Positions 1 to 13,140 of a DNA stretch of 64,000 nt are shown piece after piece (position 1 is the first letter of the stretch; each line of letters begins with the position of its first letter). The notes under the pieces are model-generated. The model was not told the origin of the DNA, did no database searches, and saw only the letters and a list, made by a program, of their open reading frames with translations. Position numbers and translations under genes: made by a program. Origin of the DNA: Papilionanthe hookeriana x Papilionanthe teres (taxonomy: Eukaryota > Streptophyta > Magnoliopsida > Asparagales > Orchidaceae); assembly GCA_022702705.1 (NCBI GenBank), contig CM040424.1, forward strand, positions 76,573,452 through 76,637,451. Direction: 5' to 3'.

Positions 1-1
1 C

Positions 2-3000
2 GAGGACGCCATCCGCGCTATTAACCTATACCACCGGATGAATGAGCTCCTTGTCTCTATAAATTGCAGTGGATTCAAGCTCTCCGATTTGTTGATGCCG
101 GAACCTCGGAGGATGATTCTCATTTTCAGCGCCGTTGTGAATTTTCTCTACTATAGGCAAGATTTTGTTGATTGAAGGAGGTTTGCGTGGTTTTTGTAAT
201 AATGCGTTTTATCATGGGCTTATTTTTGCTGTTTTCTTTGAGTATTTCAGAGAGGAAAAGTTGTCCGCTTTGCAAGCGTTTATGGATAAGCTACCTGCGT
301 GCGATGAGAGGAGAAGTGAACTCGAGGAGAAGCTTGCAGTGGTATGTTTGTATCTTCGTGGGGTTGTAGATGGAGATATTTTTATATTTATGATTCCAAA
401 TTGCTGATATGTTTTAGGTCGTTTGGTCACATTAAACGTCGATCACCTGATGATCCGATTAGGAGAGTAGATGTTTTAGATACAACTTATGTTAAGAAAG
501 ACAGAAGTAGACCTAGGAAAACTCGGGCTTATTATATAAAAAATGATCTTAATTTATTACAATTAAACGAAAATTCGACACTAAATAGGACGCAATGGAG
601 AAAAAGGATTCATGTAGCTGACCCCACTTAGTGGGATTAAGGCTTGTTGTTGTTGTTGTTGTTGTATGTTTCCAAGTTGCTGATATGTTTTAGGTCGTTT
701 GGTCTGTGCGATGAAAACAAGCACCAAATCTCATTGATGAAAAAAATCTTTCTTTATTTTTCTGGTCACAATGAAAAGGTTCTTATTTCGATGAAACTGG
801 GATCTTGGCTTCTTGGTGTTAGGATTTACTTGCCTTCATTGTTGTCTGTATTTTTCAGGCAATGATGATGATGATGATGATGACCATGATGATCAAAAAC
901 TGTAAATTCTAAGTGTTCTATAAATCTTTTTATAGTTTATATGTAGTAAAACATACATGAGAAGCCATTCTATGCTATGACTCTTGGTGAACTATATCAG
1001 GAAATTTTGTATACAATGAAACTTTTTGAAAGCTTTACAGAGCAGAATTAGGCCTAGAGCTGAAATTTTGAGAACCAGTTGTTTTAATTGAATTATCATT
1101 TGCTTGCCCACTCACCATAGCAGTTTTAAAGGAATTTCTATCATGATTTGTTTTTATGGAAATCCTGCAGTTAAAGAAGCAAAGTATGGATTATGAAGTT
1201 GCACGAAAAAAAGAGGAGCCTATGGTTCATGAGGTGGACGCTGAAGTGAACAAACTAAAGCAATCTATACAGGAATATAACAAGCAGCAAATGTTGATGA
1301 GGAACCAGGCTAAAGAGCTCAAGGAGAAGGCTGATGCCATCGATAGCAAGGTTTGCTATCATTCTTTCTTCTTTATAATTCTTCAAAAAATATATCTTAT
1401 GGAAAATATAGTTCAAAGAATTGCTTTCTTTCATTTCATGCCAGGTAATAAAAATTTTGATACAGGAAGATAATGCTTCAATGAACATTACGAGTACTTG
1501 TTGATGCGTACTTCTAGTAATAATAATTTTTATCATTTCTAGGATATGCGCTTAGTTGTGGGTGTTTCTAGTAGCTTTTGATTGATTATACCCTTTGCAT
1601 TGCAGTAAAGATAGGATTGTAGGTTCATTCTTGTTGGTGTCCATCCAAGGAGTGTGCATGGATTAGTTTTCTTTGAGTGGTAATGTGAAATATACACATA
1701 CTTTTCAAACTTTAAATTGATAAGGTCGTCAAATATAAAATGTAATTACTAAAATTTATGGATATTTTGGTGTTGTTCTAAAGTTGGCAATCTTTCTATT
1801 TGTAATAATATAGTGTGAGCTATTTTCTTTTCCTATCATGGTTTAGTTATTATCTATGTATATGTAATGAGTACATAAATAAGTACAAAAATATTCTTAT
1901 TCCACTACTCTAAGATGGAGAGTGTCTGTCTTGTATGCTCAACTTACAACATATTTCATATGTCTACATATTAGGATCCCGCTATTAATTTTTGTTGTGA
2001 GATATGTACGTCCTGGCATAGAAGTGAAACGCAAAGAACGCAAGCAAATGCAGATCGTTTACGTGGTTTGATCCAACTGGATCTACGTCCACGGGAAGGA
2101 ATCCATCAAATAGTTCACTAAGGCAAAAGAAACAGAGAATACATAGCTTATACACAAAGATGAGCCCTCATCTTCCTTCTATAGCCTCCTTCTCAAGCGA
2201 TACATTGATACAAAGCCTCAAGATGCTCTCTTCCTCTCTAACTCTCTAGCTATTCTTTCCTCCTTTGTGGTAGTTTAAGACCTCTTTCTTTTCTCTCCTA
2301 AGCCTCACACCCTCTCTATTTATATAAGGCAAGAGAGTGGTAGGTGGGAGGTAGGCGAGCGATAGGTGAGCGGTACCACATCTCAACTGACTTAATTACG
2401 AAAGTGTCATTTTACCTTAGTTTATTAATTGGGGGTTGTCGGCCGCTTAAAGAGGAGAAGGGGCTTGAGGATTTAATTTAATTTATATATGTATTGATTT
2501 TTGAAAATAAGATTTTTTAAATTTTAAAATATTAGAATGAGAAAGGACGGATCTCATTCGTTTAGCAGTTTGAATGAACGAGCGTAATATCGCGAGTAAC
2601 GCATCTATTCCGAAGAATAGGCACCCTACTTGACAATATCGCTCGATCAAATAAACCACAAAATTCATGACATCTATTCTGTCTCGCGAACCTTTATGCG
2701 GACCGACAAATTCTCCTATTTAATACAAAAGGATTAAATAGGGTTTATATTATCCGTGGTCTTTAAAACTCCCTATGAGGCAAGCCCCTATAGCTTAATT
2801 ACCCCTCAAACGACCGAAGTCACTCGAGAGAACTCTCGATTTAGATCGCGGGTTTCTATCTTCACGAATTCAAAAGGTAGGTTTTCAACAAAATTCGTAG
2901 CAGAGAAATCCAATAGGTGAAAGTGCGCAATGTGGAACAGCTTATTTCTGAGTCAAAGAAAGAAGGGTATGGGATGCTCATGATCTCGAGGAGGACTCGA

Positions 3001-6000
3001 TGACGTCCCGGACTATCCTATGGTCGGGCTTTAAGTTTTGGAAAAAGATTTATTTTAATTTCAATCCCGCAAATTAATTATAGTGATTACGTTCAGCATA
3101 ACGTCCGATTACGCAAACTACCTGAAAGACAGGAGGGTTTACGTCGTATCGGGCGACAACCTCGGAAACCTAAGCGAATTAAGGCTTATATTGCACAGGT
3201 GGGGTGTGCAAAGGCCTAAAAGAAAATGTGAGGATTTATGTCGCGCTAGGCGGACTACCTCGAAGTCCTAGGGCTTGTTATTTAAGCTAAAGAATGGGTT
3301 TATTGATGTCGACACAGGTTTTGCTGTTGAAGATGGCCGTGCTGCCCACCGTGCTCCAAGCTCCACGTCGTAGCAAGGATCGCAGTTTAGGTTTAGAGTC
3401 TTAAGTTAAAGTGAGCATGCAAGTCGTTTATTATTTTTATTGCAAGTGAGTGTGTGCAACCGTGACAGATGTATCAAAAGAAAGCAGTGAACAGGAGTAT
3501 ACTGTTACTATGCAGGAAGTAACATGCTATAACGGATAAAACATACTGAGTGCGATGAGAAAGTACGTAAATGTAAAGCACGCTGTAAGAAGATATATGA
3601 CATGAAGTAAACATACTCAGACTAAGATGAGTACGAGCTGAAAAGTAAACAAACTTTAGACTAAGTATGAGTATGTGCTGAAAAGTAAAAAACGCCAAAC
3701 AGGTATAACAGTAAGGAAAGTAAAGACCGTCACGTGAAGTATCATACGCTTGCATTATCTCATACACATATACTGTTTATTGTTATTTTATTTTTTTATA
3801 TTTTTCTTATTTCCTACAGCAGATTTATTAACACTAAAAGAGCAGGAGTAGAAGTAGTAAGTGAAAACAACCTAACTAAACAGTGCAGTCTACAGTGCAG
3901 TACAAAGAAAGTAAAGTCTGAAAACTCAACAATAAAAACGAAGGAAAACGGCGAGAAAGCGAGGAAAATCACAGAAGAAAACTAGGAAAGTCTGGAAAGA
4001 AAGAAACGAAACCTCCGTAGGGAAAACTTCGAGGAAAGCCACAAACGAAAACAAAACAAAACCTTAGAAAACTGCAAAAAACACCGCGAGAAACCCACAG
4101 ACGACCCGCTAAACTCATGGCGAACCATAAGAAAGCCATGGGCCTCTGGAAAGAAAGACCCGTAAGCACGGTGGTGTTTCGGACTCGTAGCCGTGCTAAC
4201 GTCCGACTCGAGTGCCGACTACAAGACCGACTTTCGGCAGGCGCATCCTAATCCGACTCGAATAACCAACCGTGACCTTTATAAATTTTCACACATTTCA
4301 TTTTTTTGGTTTTCATGCAAGCAAAAAGCCGTAGGTAAGTAGAGTCCGTAGTAGAAGTGTGAGGTAATTTTGTATTTTTTAAACATATGTATTTTTTTGT
4401 TTTAAAACATTTCAATCCACGGGTCGACTATCCTACAGTGACTAGGCCTACGAACATTAGATCGTCTGCAGTAGAAACCCCAAGGACGGTCGAACGGTTC
4501 CGTGATTCCCGCTCTACTCTCTACTGCAGTCTCCGAGTCGCGCGCCCCATTCTATGATTCTCGTAATTTTTATCGTTTTGCTAGCCTCATCAATGTCCCC
4601 ACCGCACTTACAACTTTGGCTGATGGCCTCATATATAACCCAAGGAGGTTATATATGCACACCTACACGTCCCCTGTAGGTGTGTTCTTTGAGCCAAGAA
4701 ACAAGGTGAAAACTAGGGACGAGAGGTCAAGGAAAGGAGGACTGAAAGCGGCTCACTTAACACAATTTCGAAAAGAAGTGAGTCGATTTTCAATAATCAG
4801 AAAACACGTAAGTCACCCTGGACTCCCGACCGACCTCACATGTCCTGAGAAAAGGACTAAAGGCACATCGACGCTCTCGGAGAGGTGAAGACTAGACCCC
4901 AAGAACGCACTCCCTTTTCCCAAATAACTCGTAAAATCACGACCAAAAGATATCGACCAAATCCCGACTCGGACCACCGCTCGGGATTCCTCCAAACTCC
5001 AAGTACCCACATTGATTTTCGATTCCTGAAACACAAACCTCCCCAGTACGTTCTCCTACGGGCTCGGGACTCAAGCTATAGCAATAGGAGAATCAATAGT
5101 CTTTTAATACATAAGAAAGAGAATGGACAAGCCATGAGCCACCAAACTAGCATCAATTCCACCAAATAGGATTTCTGAGACATATTTCAAGTATCGTGCT
5201 CAATTTATTCCTCACAAATAAGCTAGGAAGCTCTTCCAAATTCATTAAATCAATTTCATAAGCAAATGTAGCAAGGAGCAAAGCCAACAGCACACCAATT
5301 ATCCCAATAAGGCTCTCGGCCAGGGCTAAGAAAAAGAGCAAAGGCTCACGGCCTAAGTCAACAAAACAAGGGAAAACCCTCGGCCAAAGCTACAAAAGCA
5401 AGGAGAAGCTCATCTCAAATTAATTTTCAATCCACCAAGCAGGGTATAACAAAGATGCATATTACTCAATCATACTCTTCCATAGACAAGCCAAAGGGGA
5501 ACCTCGTACAATAGCCTCAAGAGTCCTCCTATTTCAGCACTTAACAAAGGCTAGAATCAGGCCACAACAAGGCATAACAACATTCACCATGCAGCTGAAA
5601 CCGCGGCCCAACATGAAGTCGAGCCTAGCTCCTCACAGGGACTCTCGGGTAAGGCTAGAAAAGAGGAGGAAAGCTCACAGGTAAGACCAGAAAAGGGAGC
5701 CAACCCTACTTCATAACAACCCATGAATGAGGCTCGAACCATACACAACCAAGCCTCTCCACATAGCCAATCCTACGGCCCAGCACAAGGCTGAAGGGAG
5801 AAGCCACAACAGAAGTAAAACCGAGCCTACACAGGGCTTAAATCCGAGCCACCAAAAGTCCAGCACAAAGCTTCAGCAAGCCTCAGCCACACCCAAAGCA
5901 AGTCTCAAACCTGAGTCAATATGGCCAAAAACATAGCCCAACTCCAAGGCCTAGATGAATACCTACCATAAGAATCAAAGCCCATACAAAGCCATACCCG

Positions 6001-8668
6001 AGCCACTACTCGGCCGCGAGGATCAAACCAACTCGTAAGCCAACACAGCCCCCCAACATCAGATTAGCCCAAGGGAATCCCAAAGACCAACAACCGAGCA
6101 GCAGCAAGGTTCGACTCAACCCAAAACCAAGAAAACGGCAGGGCTCAAAGACAACCCAACAATTTGAATCAAAACAGATCCCAAAGACAAGACTAAAAAC
6201 CAGGGATATTAAAGAGCCAAAACCAACTACAAGTAAAACAAAAATAAATCCGATTTTAAATCACAACAGCTCCCAATATGAAGCCAAGGCTAGGGAGAAT
6301 AGAAGAAATAAACCCAAACCACCACAAGACTGGAAAAATAAACAACCCAACTTCAATTCAAAGCAGCCCCCAACACAAGGCCGACTCAAGAAAGCTCCAG
6401 GGGGCAGAAACCGAACAACAGCAGGACTCACAGAAGCCCAAAACCGAGAGCAGCAGGACTCACAGAAGCCCAAAACCGAGAGCAGCAGGGGAAGGGCAGG
6501 ACCGAGAACACAAAGCCACCTAGACAGCCCCCCCCAAAGCTTTCTTTAAAATGAAATAGAAGTTACTTTTAAACAAGATCACAATGAGCCAAGACAAGGC
6601 TAAAAACAGCTAAACATAAAGCTTGAACAAACATTTCCATACATCCTACATATCCAAGCATAAGCCTTAATGTATTTCAAATGAAAATAAGTGTGGGGTT
6701 CCTTTAAACCAACCTAAACTTTCTCTAATATGCCTTTAATGAAGAAGAAGCCAAAAGGAGCAAAAGACAATCTCCACATGCATATAAAACTAAATAAACT
6801 ACTACATATTCCACATTAAGCTTATCACAAATGAAGTAGATAGAGGAGCCATAACATGCTATTTTAACCATGAAACCATGTCCATCTAAGAAAAGCAGTG
6901 TGTAGATAGCCTCAAATATAGAAATTAGAGCTAAAGGAGCTCATACCTCAGTGAGAGCTCAAGCAAACCACACCACAATTCAACAACAGTAAACAAACGG
7001 CGCAACCCAGGCTCAAAACCAAGTAACCAAGGTCCACGGGTTTCAGGGAGCGAGACAACAACACCCTTCACTTCACTCACACACAAGCTCAAGAAGAACC
7101 GTGAGCAGCAGGGAAGAAGAAGAGAGGAAGGAGAGAAAAGGGAGTCTTCAAAACCAGGGTATCCAACCTTCAAACTCTCCCCAAATAGGGTTTAAATAGC
7201 CGCAGGGGAAGAAGAAGCCTAGCCAAGCTCACCCCAGCCCATCGTCACTCACCTGGAGCCAACGGCTACAAAGGGGCCATTTTTCTTGGCGCCCGAACCC
7301 ACGCACACAGAAGGAAGCTACGGGAGAGCAGAGAAGGGAAGCAGAGGGAAGCCATTGGGAAGGGAAGAGACTTCCCGAATTGCGTCAAACCACAGGTGCC
7401 GCAGCTTCCCGAATGCTCGAAGAGGAAAGTTCAACGCGTCAGGAAGAGAAGCTTCGGGCAGAGGCGCTTGGGAGGTCACTTCCCATGGCGTGGAGAAGGA
7501 GCCGAGGTACGACGGGACGAGACCAGACGAGGCCAACGAGCTCGTCGAACCGAGCTAGGGCACGAGGCGAGTATGCCCGCGGGAAGGAGACGGGGGTGGC
7601 GCCAGGCGAGTGCGGGAAATAGGAAATAGGGTAGGGATTAAATGAATTTTAAAAGGAAATAAAGTTTATTTTATTAAATTTCGTCAAATTTCGTGCCGCG
7701 GACCCGCGCTCGAAAACATAGCAAGTTATATGTCTTTCCCTAGCAAATTCGACGTCCCGGACGCAGCGGCGCAGTCCGTTTCGCGATCCGAGGTCGTTCG
7801 GAGAACCTCATCACCGGCCGAGTTGAAAGTGCGTCGAATCTGATCTCGTCAAAATTCTGACTTTGATGTCGCTCGTTCTGGCATTCTGACCCTGATCTTG
7901 ATCCGTTGCGGAGAATTTGAAGACGTCGAGGCCGTGGCTCGAGGAATTTGTGCTCGGTGGTGCAGAAAATGTGCACGAGGCTATCCTAAGGTCCAGTGGT
8001 CCTATAGGAACTCAATTCGGAGTCCTAACGCTAATTCCAACCTACCTGCTGTGAGCTAGAGGTCAGGAATTCCGTCCGGGACTCCAAAAGAGTGTCGAAG
8101 TGGTTTCAAGCATTCTAAAGCGAGGTGGGTCCAGTGCTAGGAATCTAAGATCGTCGGGGAAGCTCCTAAAGCTAGAACCCTAAATCCTAGGAGAAAAACT
8201 AAACCTCAACAAAAGTGAGGTCAACAGGGGTCAAAATAATAATTTTAAAGAATAGGCATGCATGTTGATCTTAAAATCATATAGATTCTATGCAAATTCA
8301 CTTTTTCTTTGCAGGATAATACACTTATACATCATTTTTTTATGATAAACTTGAGAGAGTTGTGCCTATTGTTGTTTGGAGTTATCATTTAAATCCATTG
8401 GTTATTTTGGATGATTCAACCTCATTTAGGAAATGTTTCTGACTAAATCAAAATCTTGTGTGATTCTTCGTTCTCCATTTCTACAATTAAATCTTGGAGA
8501 GTGTATCCTTAGCCCAACGTGCGCTCGCACACGTACACACATTAAGTAAGTGAGTTGAACACGAACAACCCTTTGTTCCGTTTGAATCCATCACACTACA
8601 TCTATTTTCTAATTAATTTAAACGAGTTGTACATGAGCTGAAAACGATACTATTTACAAGTCAGTTCA

Positions 8669-8711
<43 letters not shown>

Positions 8712-11700
8712 AGCAAGCTGAATACAAACTCATGTTCAACTTGCTTATGCTTGGCTCGTTCACACCCTTATTTGTCACTATCGCCCAAGCTTGGCCTTTA
8801 TGGGTCTCATTGACCCCACTAACATTGCTTCGCCTGATCACAAATTCACTTGCTTACAGATTGCTTCATAAGTGCTATTTCACTTGCTTACGCTCTGCTT
8901 TAGAAGTATTGATTTGTTTTCTTGCTATGATTGCTTGCAATCCTACTTGTTGCTCGCAATCTGTTCACACCTTGTTGACTTATCTATAACTTGTTCCATT
9001 GTCTCGTTCCTGCCCTTACATTGCTACTTATTTTGCTAGCTTGGATATTCACTGCTTCTTAATTTCTTTGCTTTTGTCATCTGTCTTGATGATCCCATGA
9101 CAGCCTGTGAAGATCCCTCGAAGATTTGCGCAGATCTTCTGAGGATCCTATCTCTCGTGATTATTTCATTACCTTTGGTCTTGACAAATGTTGTTCCAAT
9201 GTTAATTTCTAATTTGGTCCTGATTTTCTGCTAGAGAACTTAAATTTAGCATTGATTGGCTCAAATTGTCAATTTTGAAAAGCTGTTAAATATTCCTTAC
9301 TTTGATCTCTTTGGTTCTTGTACCATACAAACTATCCTGATTGCTTGCTATAGTTTCATAAGTTTGTGGGAGGGTGTTGAAGGAATTTAGAATTATTAGG
9401 TTACCATATTGATAATATTACATGTCTTAATATAGGGAAAGAATTCTTAGTAATTATTTTTATGCTTGCCTAGAGTTTTGGGCTTTCTGATTGTCTCCTC
9501 TTTGTTATGTTTGTGTCTAAATGCTTAACCATTTAAGCTTGTTTTATTCTCCTAGTATGCTCATTTGCTATTCTTTAAGTTCTTTTGTAATCATTATGTA
9601 TGATCCGTGTGTTGATAATTTCAAATTTTTTTGAGGTCATCATAATCATTTCTTTTTTGATTATGAGTTTGTTAGTAGATCTCACAAGCAGATTTCGAGC
9701 TACTGAAAAAGGCGGAAGAAAATAGCAAATTATTGTCTGAAGTTGTTCAGTCTCCAGGCAAACTACAGGTGAAATGTTTTTTCACAGAATTTTTTTTCAC
9801 CCATCCCCTCTGATTATTCTGTAGGTTTTTATAGGTCTTTGTGAACTTAGTGGATTGGAATGATTTAATTGGAGTGGCTTGACTTTTCATAGATGACCTT
9901 TTTAGTTAATCATTGCATATATTTGATTGTAAAATCAACTGGCCTCCTTTCTCAAGATTGATTTTTGATTGAGCTTTGGCTGTATTTACGGTCATGCCAT
10001 CACAGTCATCCTATATGACTCCCTAATTTATTTTTGTACGAGCAATCTACGTTATCTGCTCCTATTTTATTATTGTAGATGCAAATTCTACCTGCTTTGA
10101 ATCTGTATCACATGTTTCTTTTCCCGACCAAACTCTATTTTGTTTGATATATTGATCAAATTTTTTATTATATCCATTTTAAAATGATATATATTTTGTG
10201 GTGAAGGGGACCCTCGAGGAAAAAAGAAAAAAACTTTCCGAGGTGAAGAATTCTGAGAGATTGGCAATTCAGAGCGTCCAAGAGAAAAACACGGCTCTAG
10301 AGGTGTACTTTAAGGTAATGAAGAGTGTTGCATTGTACAAACTGATAGTGCAAATTTGCAAGTTTTTTTTCTATATGAAATATTTTAGTCCCTTGTATTC
10401 TTCTATTTTATGCTTCATGATTTATGCTAGACTTAATTATTTGTTTGAGATATGCCTTATCCTGTATTTTGGGGACTTCTTCATGTTTTTTTTTACCACT
10501 TTTATGAAACAGCATACAACATTTCCAGGATGGATTTGATAGGTTTTTGTTTTGTTTTTTCTTGGAGGAGTCTTGATATTTCTCACAAATTTAACCCGCC
10601 ACAAACATCCTTGTTTTCTAAGAATATTGAACACCATTGTGATATATTTCAATAGAAATGGGTTTTACTAGCAGATCCACTATTTTTTTATATTAGTTTA
10701 TAAACCAAGATTCGGATAACGGCTTGTTGTTGTTGTAGTAATAGTTTGTAAACCGAGATATAGGGTTATCACCCAAACTTCACATTAAATTGTCATTAAT
10801 CTTTGGTAGCCGCTCTCCAAAATATTTAGGATTTATTTTTTTACTTCGGTTTCTAACCATTAATTCTTATGCAGTTATTGTACTTTTCGTCTGAAAATAT
10901 GTTCCGAGTGCTTTTTATACGTGGAAACATGCAATGATGTCCCGATGAGTTCGCTTTCGGGCACAACTCAGAACAGAAAGTTGTGTTTATTTATTTATTT
11001 ACTTACTCGTATAGTTTGCCTTGATAAATTGTCTCTTTTGCATTGCAGGCTTCTGAAAAATTGTCAAAACTTTCGGCCCTAGGCCAGGCTACTCAGGAAC
11101 AAGTATGCTTGCCAATTTTAATTTTCTGAGCCTAATGCTTATTTTTACTCAGATGTCTATTAAGTAATAATAAATGTTTTCATTTCAATGGATAACAAAA
11201 TTGATACCTAAGAAGGATTTTTAATGGTACCTAGATTTTCAAATTAATAAATATTTCTTTTTTCTGTTTTCATGGTTTCATTACTGCCTATAGTCAGTGC
11301 AGGTATAGCATAAAATGAAAATGTTTAATATCTCTTGACTTTTATTGATTAGCTATGCCAAGTTACAGAATTGATGGGTGATTGATCAATCAACCATTTT
11401 ACATTCATCTCAAAGTAAATCTAATAGAGAGAAAATCCACCTTCATTAAATTTTAATCTGATATCCTAAGTAGCCTCCCTGTGATAATGTTAGTTATCAT
11501 TATCTTTCAGTCGCATCAATTAAAAAATCAGTCCAATCATATAAGATACTATTCATAATGCTGCATTGCTGACTGTTTCAGATAAATTCAGCTAAAAATA
11601 TAGAGAAGGATTTGAAGGCTTTGAAGCTCAAGTTGAGTAATGATGCGGTTTCTGATATGTCCCTTGAAGCTAAGGTGTTTGAATTACAAGGGAAAGGTTG

Positions 11701-13094
11701 TGGTTATTGTAATTGATGTAAAATTATTTTATATCTTCTGCCAGCACTTTTACCAAAAAATTAACCCTTTTTTATTGCTATGAGTTATTTTAACTTCACT
11801 TCCACGGTTAATCTTTGTTCTGCAAACCAAAAATAATTCTTTTTCAGTAAAACAAGCTGAGGAATTGCGGATAGCAACAGAAAAGGAGAGAAAAATAAGA
11901 GAAACAGAGGATATTCAGAAGCTCAATAATGCGAGGGCAGAAGTGGAAGAGAAACTGAAAAGCCTCGAGCAACAGGAAAGGAAGCTTGAAGATATGGTTG
12001 CTAGGGTAAATCTCCTTCACAAAAACATTTAAGGGCAGTTACATTCATACCAACCAATTCCTATGTATTTACATATATGACACCTACAATACTTTTACAT
12101 TCATATCACCCAAATCTTTCATATCACATCATAATATCACTATTTTAACTATCAAAAAGTGACATACTTATTTTCATGCATAGGCAAGACGGCGTATATG
12201 TAAAAATTGAAGTTTAGGTCTTAGTATCTAAAGACATAGCAGTGTTATCAAAGCACGAATCCTAATACAATGTGCAAATTTTATTTTTTGCTTTAAAGCC
12301 TATAACGCAAAGTGAAGAGACGCTTTTATTAACCAAATCACTATTATGTTATACAAAACTATTAATGTATAATTACATTTGTTATTTTTTATAAAATATA
12401 AGATATGACTTAAAATTTGATATAAAATAGAAAAGAAATGTTGTAAAACACATAACTTGAAAGTAAATTTTGAGGATAAACCTACGAATTAAAAATTGAA
12501 ATAATTTCTAATAATTTACATGAATAATTAAAAACTTAGAGATTGCAAAAAAAAAAAAAAAAAGACAAATAAATTTCAACCCTTTGAAATGCATTTCTAT
12601 GAAGTGAAGCGGGCGTCAAATGCTTTGCTTCACTTTGCTCATGAAGCACAGATTTTATAAACATTGATGCATAGGAATTAAGTGGTATCTATGTAAATCT
12701 TCCAAACATTTATTTTAAACAAAGGCAATCATTCAACAATACAAGTTGAAAAGGAATGCAAAACCAAAACATTCAAGTCACGTTAGGTCTCAAAATTATT
12801 GAATATGCTTTCAGATGAGGGAGATACATAAATAATCAATTAAAATTCATATCCATTCATCTCAAAGTAAATATAATCCTGACAAAAAGGGAAAAAAAAA
12901 GCTTTGTAAAGCAGTCGCTTTAAATTTTCTAACATTCTTTTCAATTATTATGAAAGATTGACAGTTTATGTCAAGAAGCTGATTCAGTTAGAGAAGTTGA
13001 AAAATTAAAGCAGCAAAAGCTCTTGTCCAAGCTCGAAGAACTTGTACATGCGGTATGCCCACCCACACTGTTGCATAATTTACAGATATACTTG

Positions 13095-13140
<46 letters not shown>

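Noticed and set aside
4502..4888. 128-codon ORF
   Set aside because: No recognisable domain; it lies in the non-coding LTR-like element and the protein looks random.
7286..7629. Three overlapping ORFs of 77-90 codons on + and one of 72 on -
   Set aside because: They overlap in all frames in a GC-rich part of the LTR-like element and are rich in Arg, Gly and Glu; this is composition, not coding.
12965..13052. NUF2 exon 9 starting at 12965 after GACAG
   Set aside because: That acceptor is out of phase and meets a stop; starting at 12957 after GAAAG keeps the frame (IDSLCQEADSVREV).
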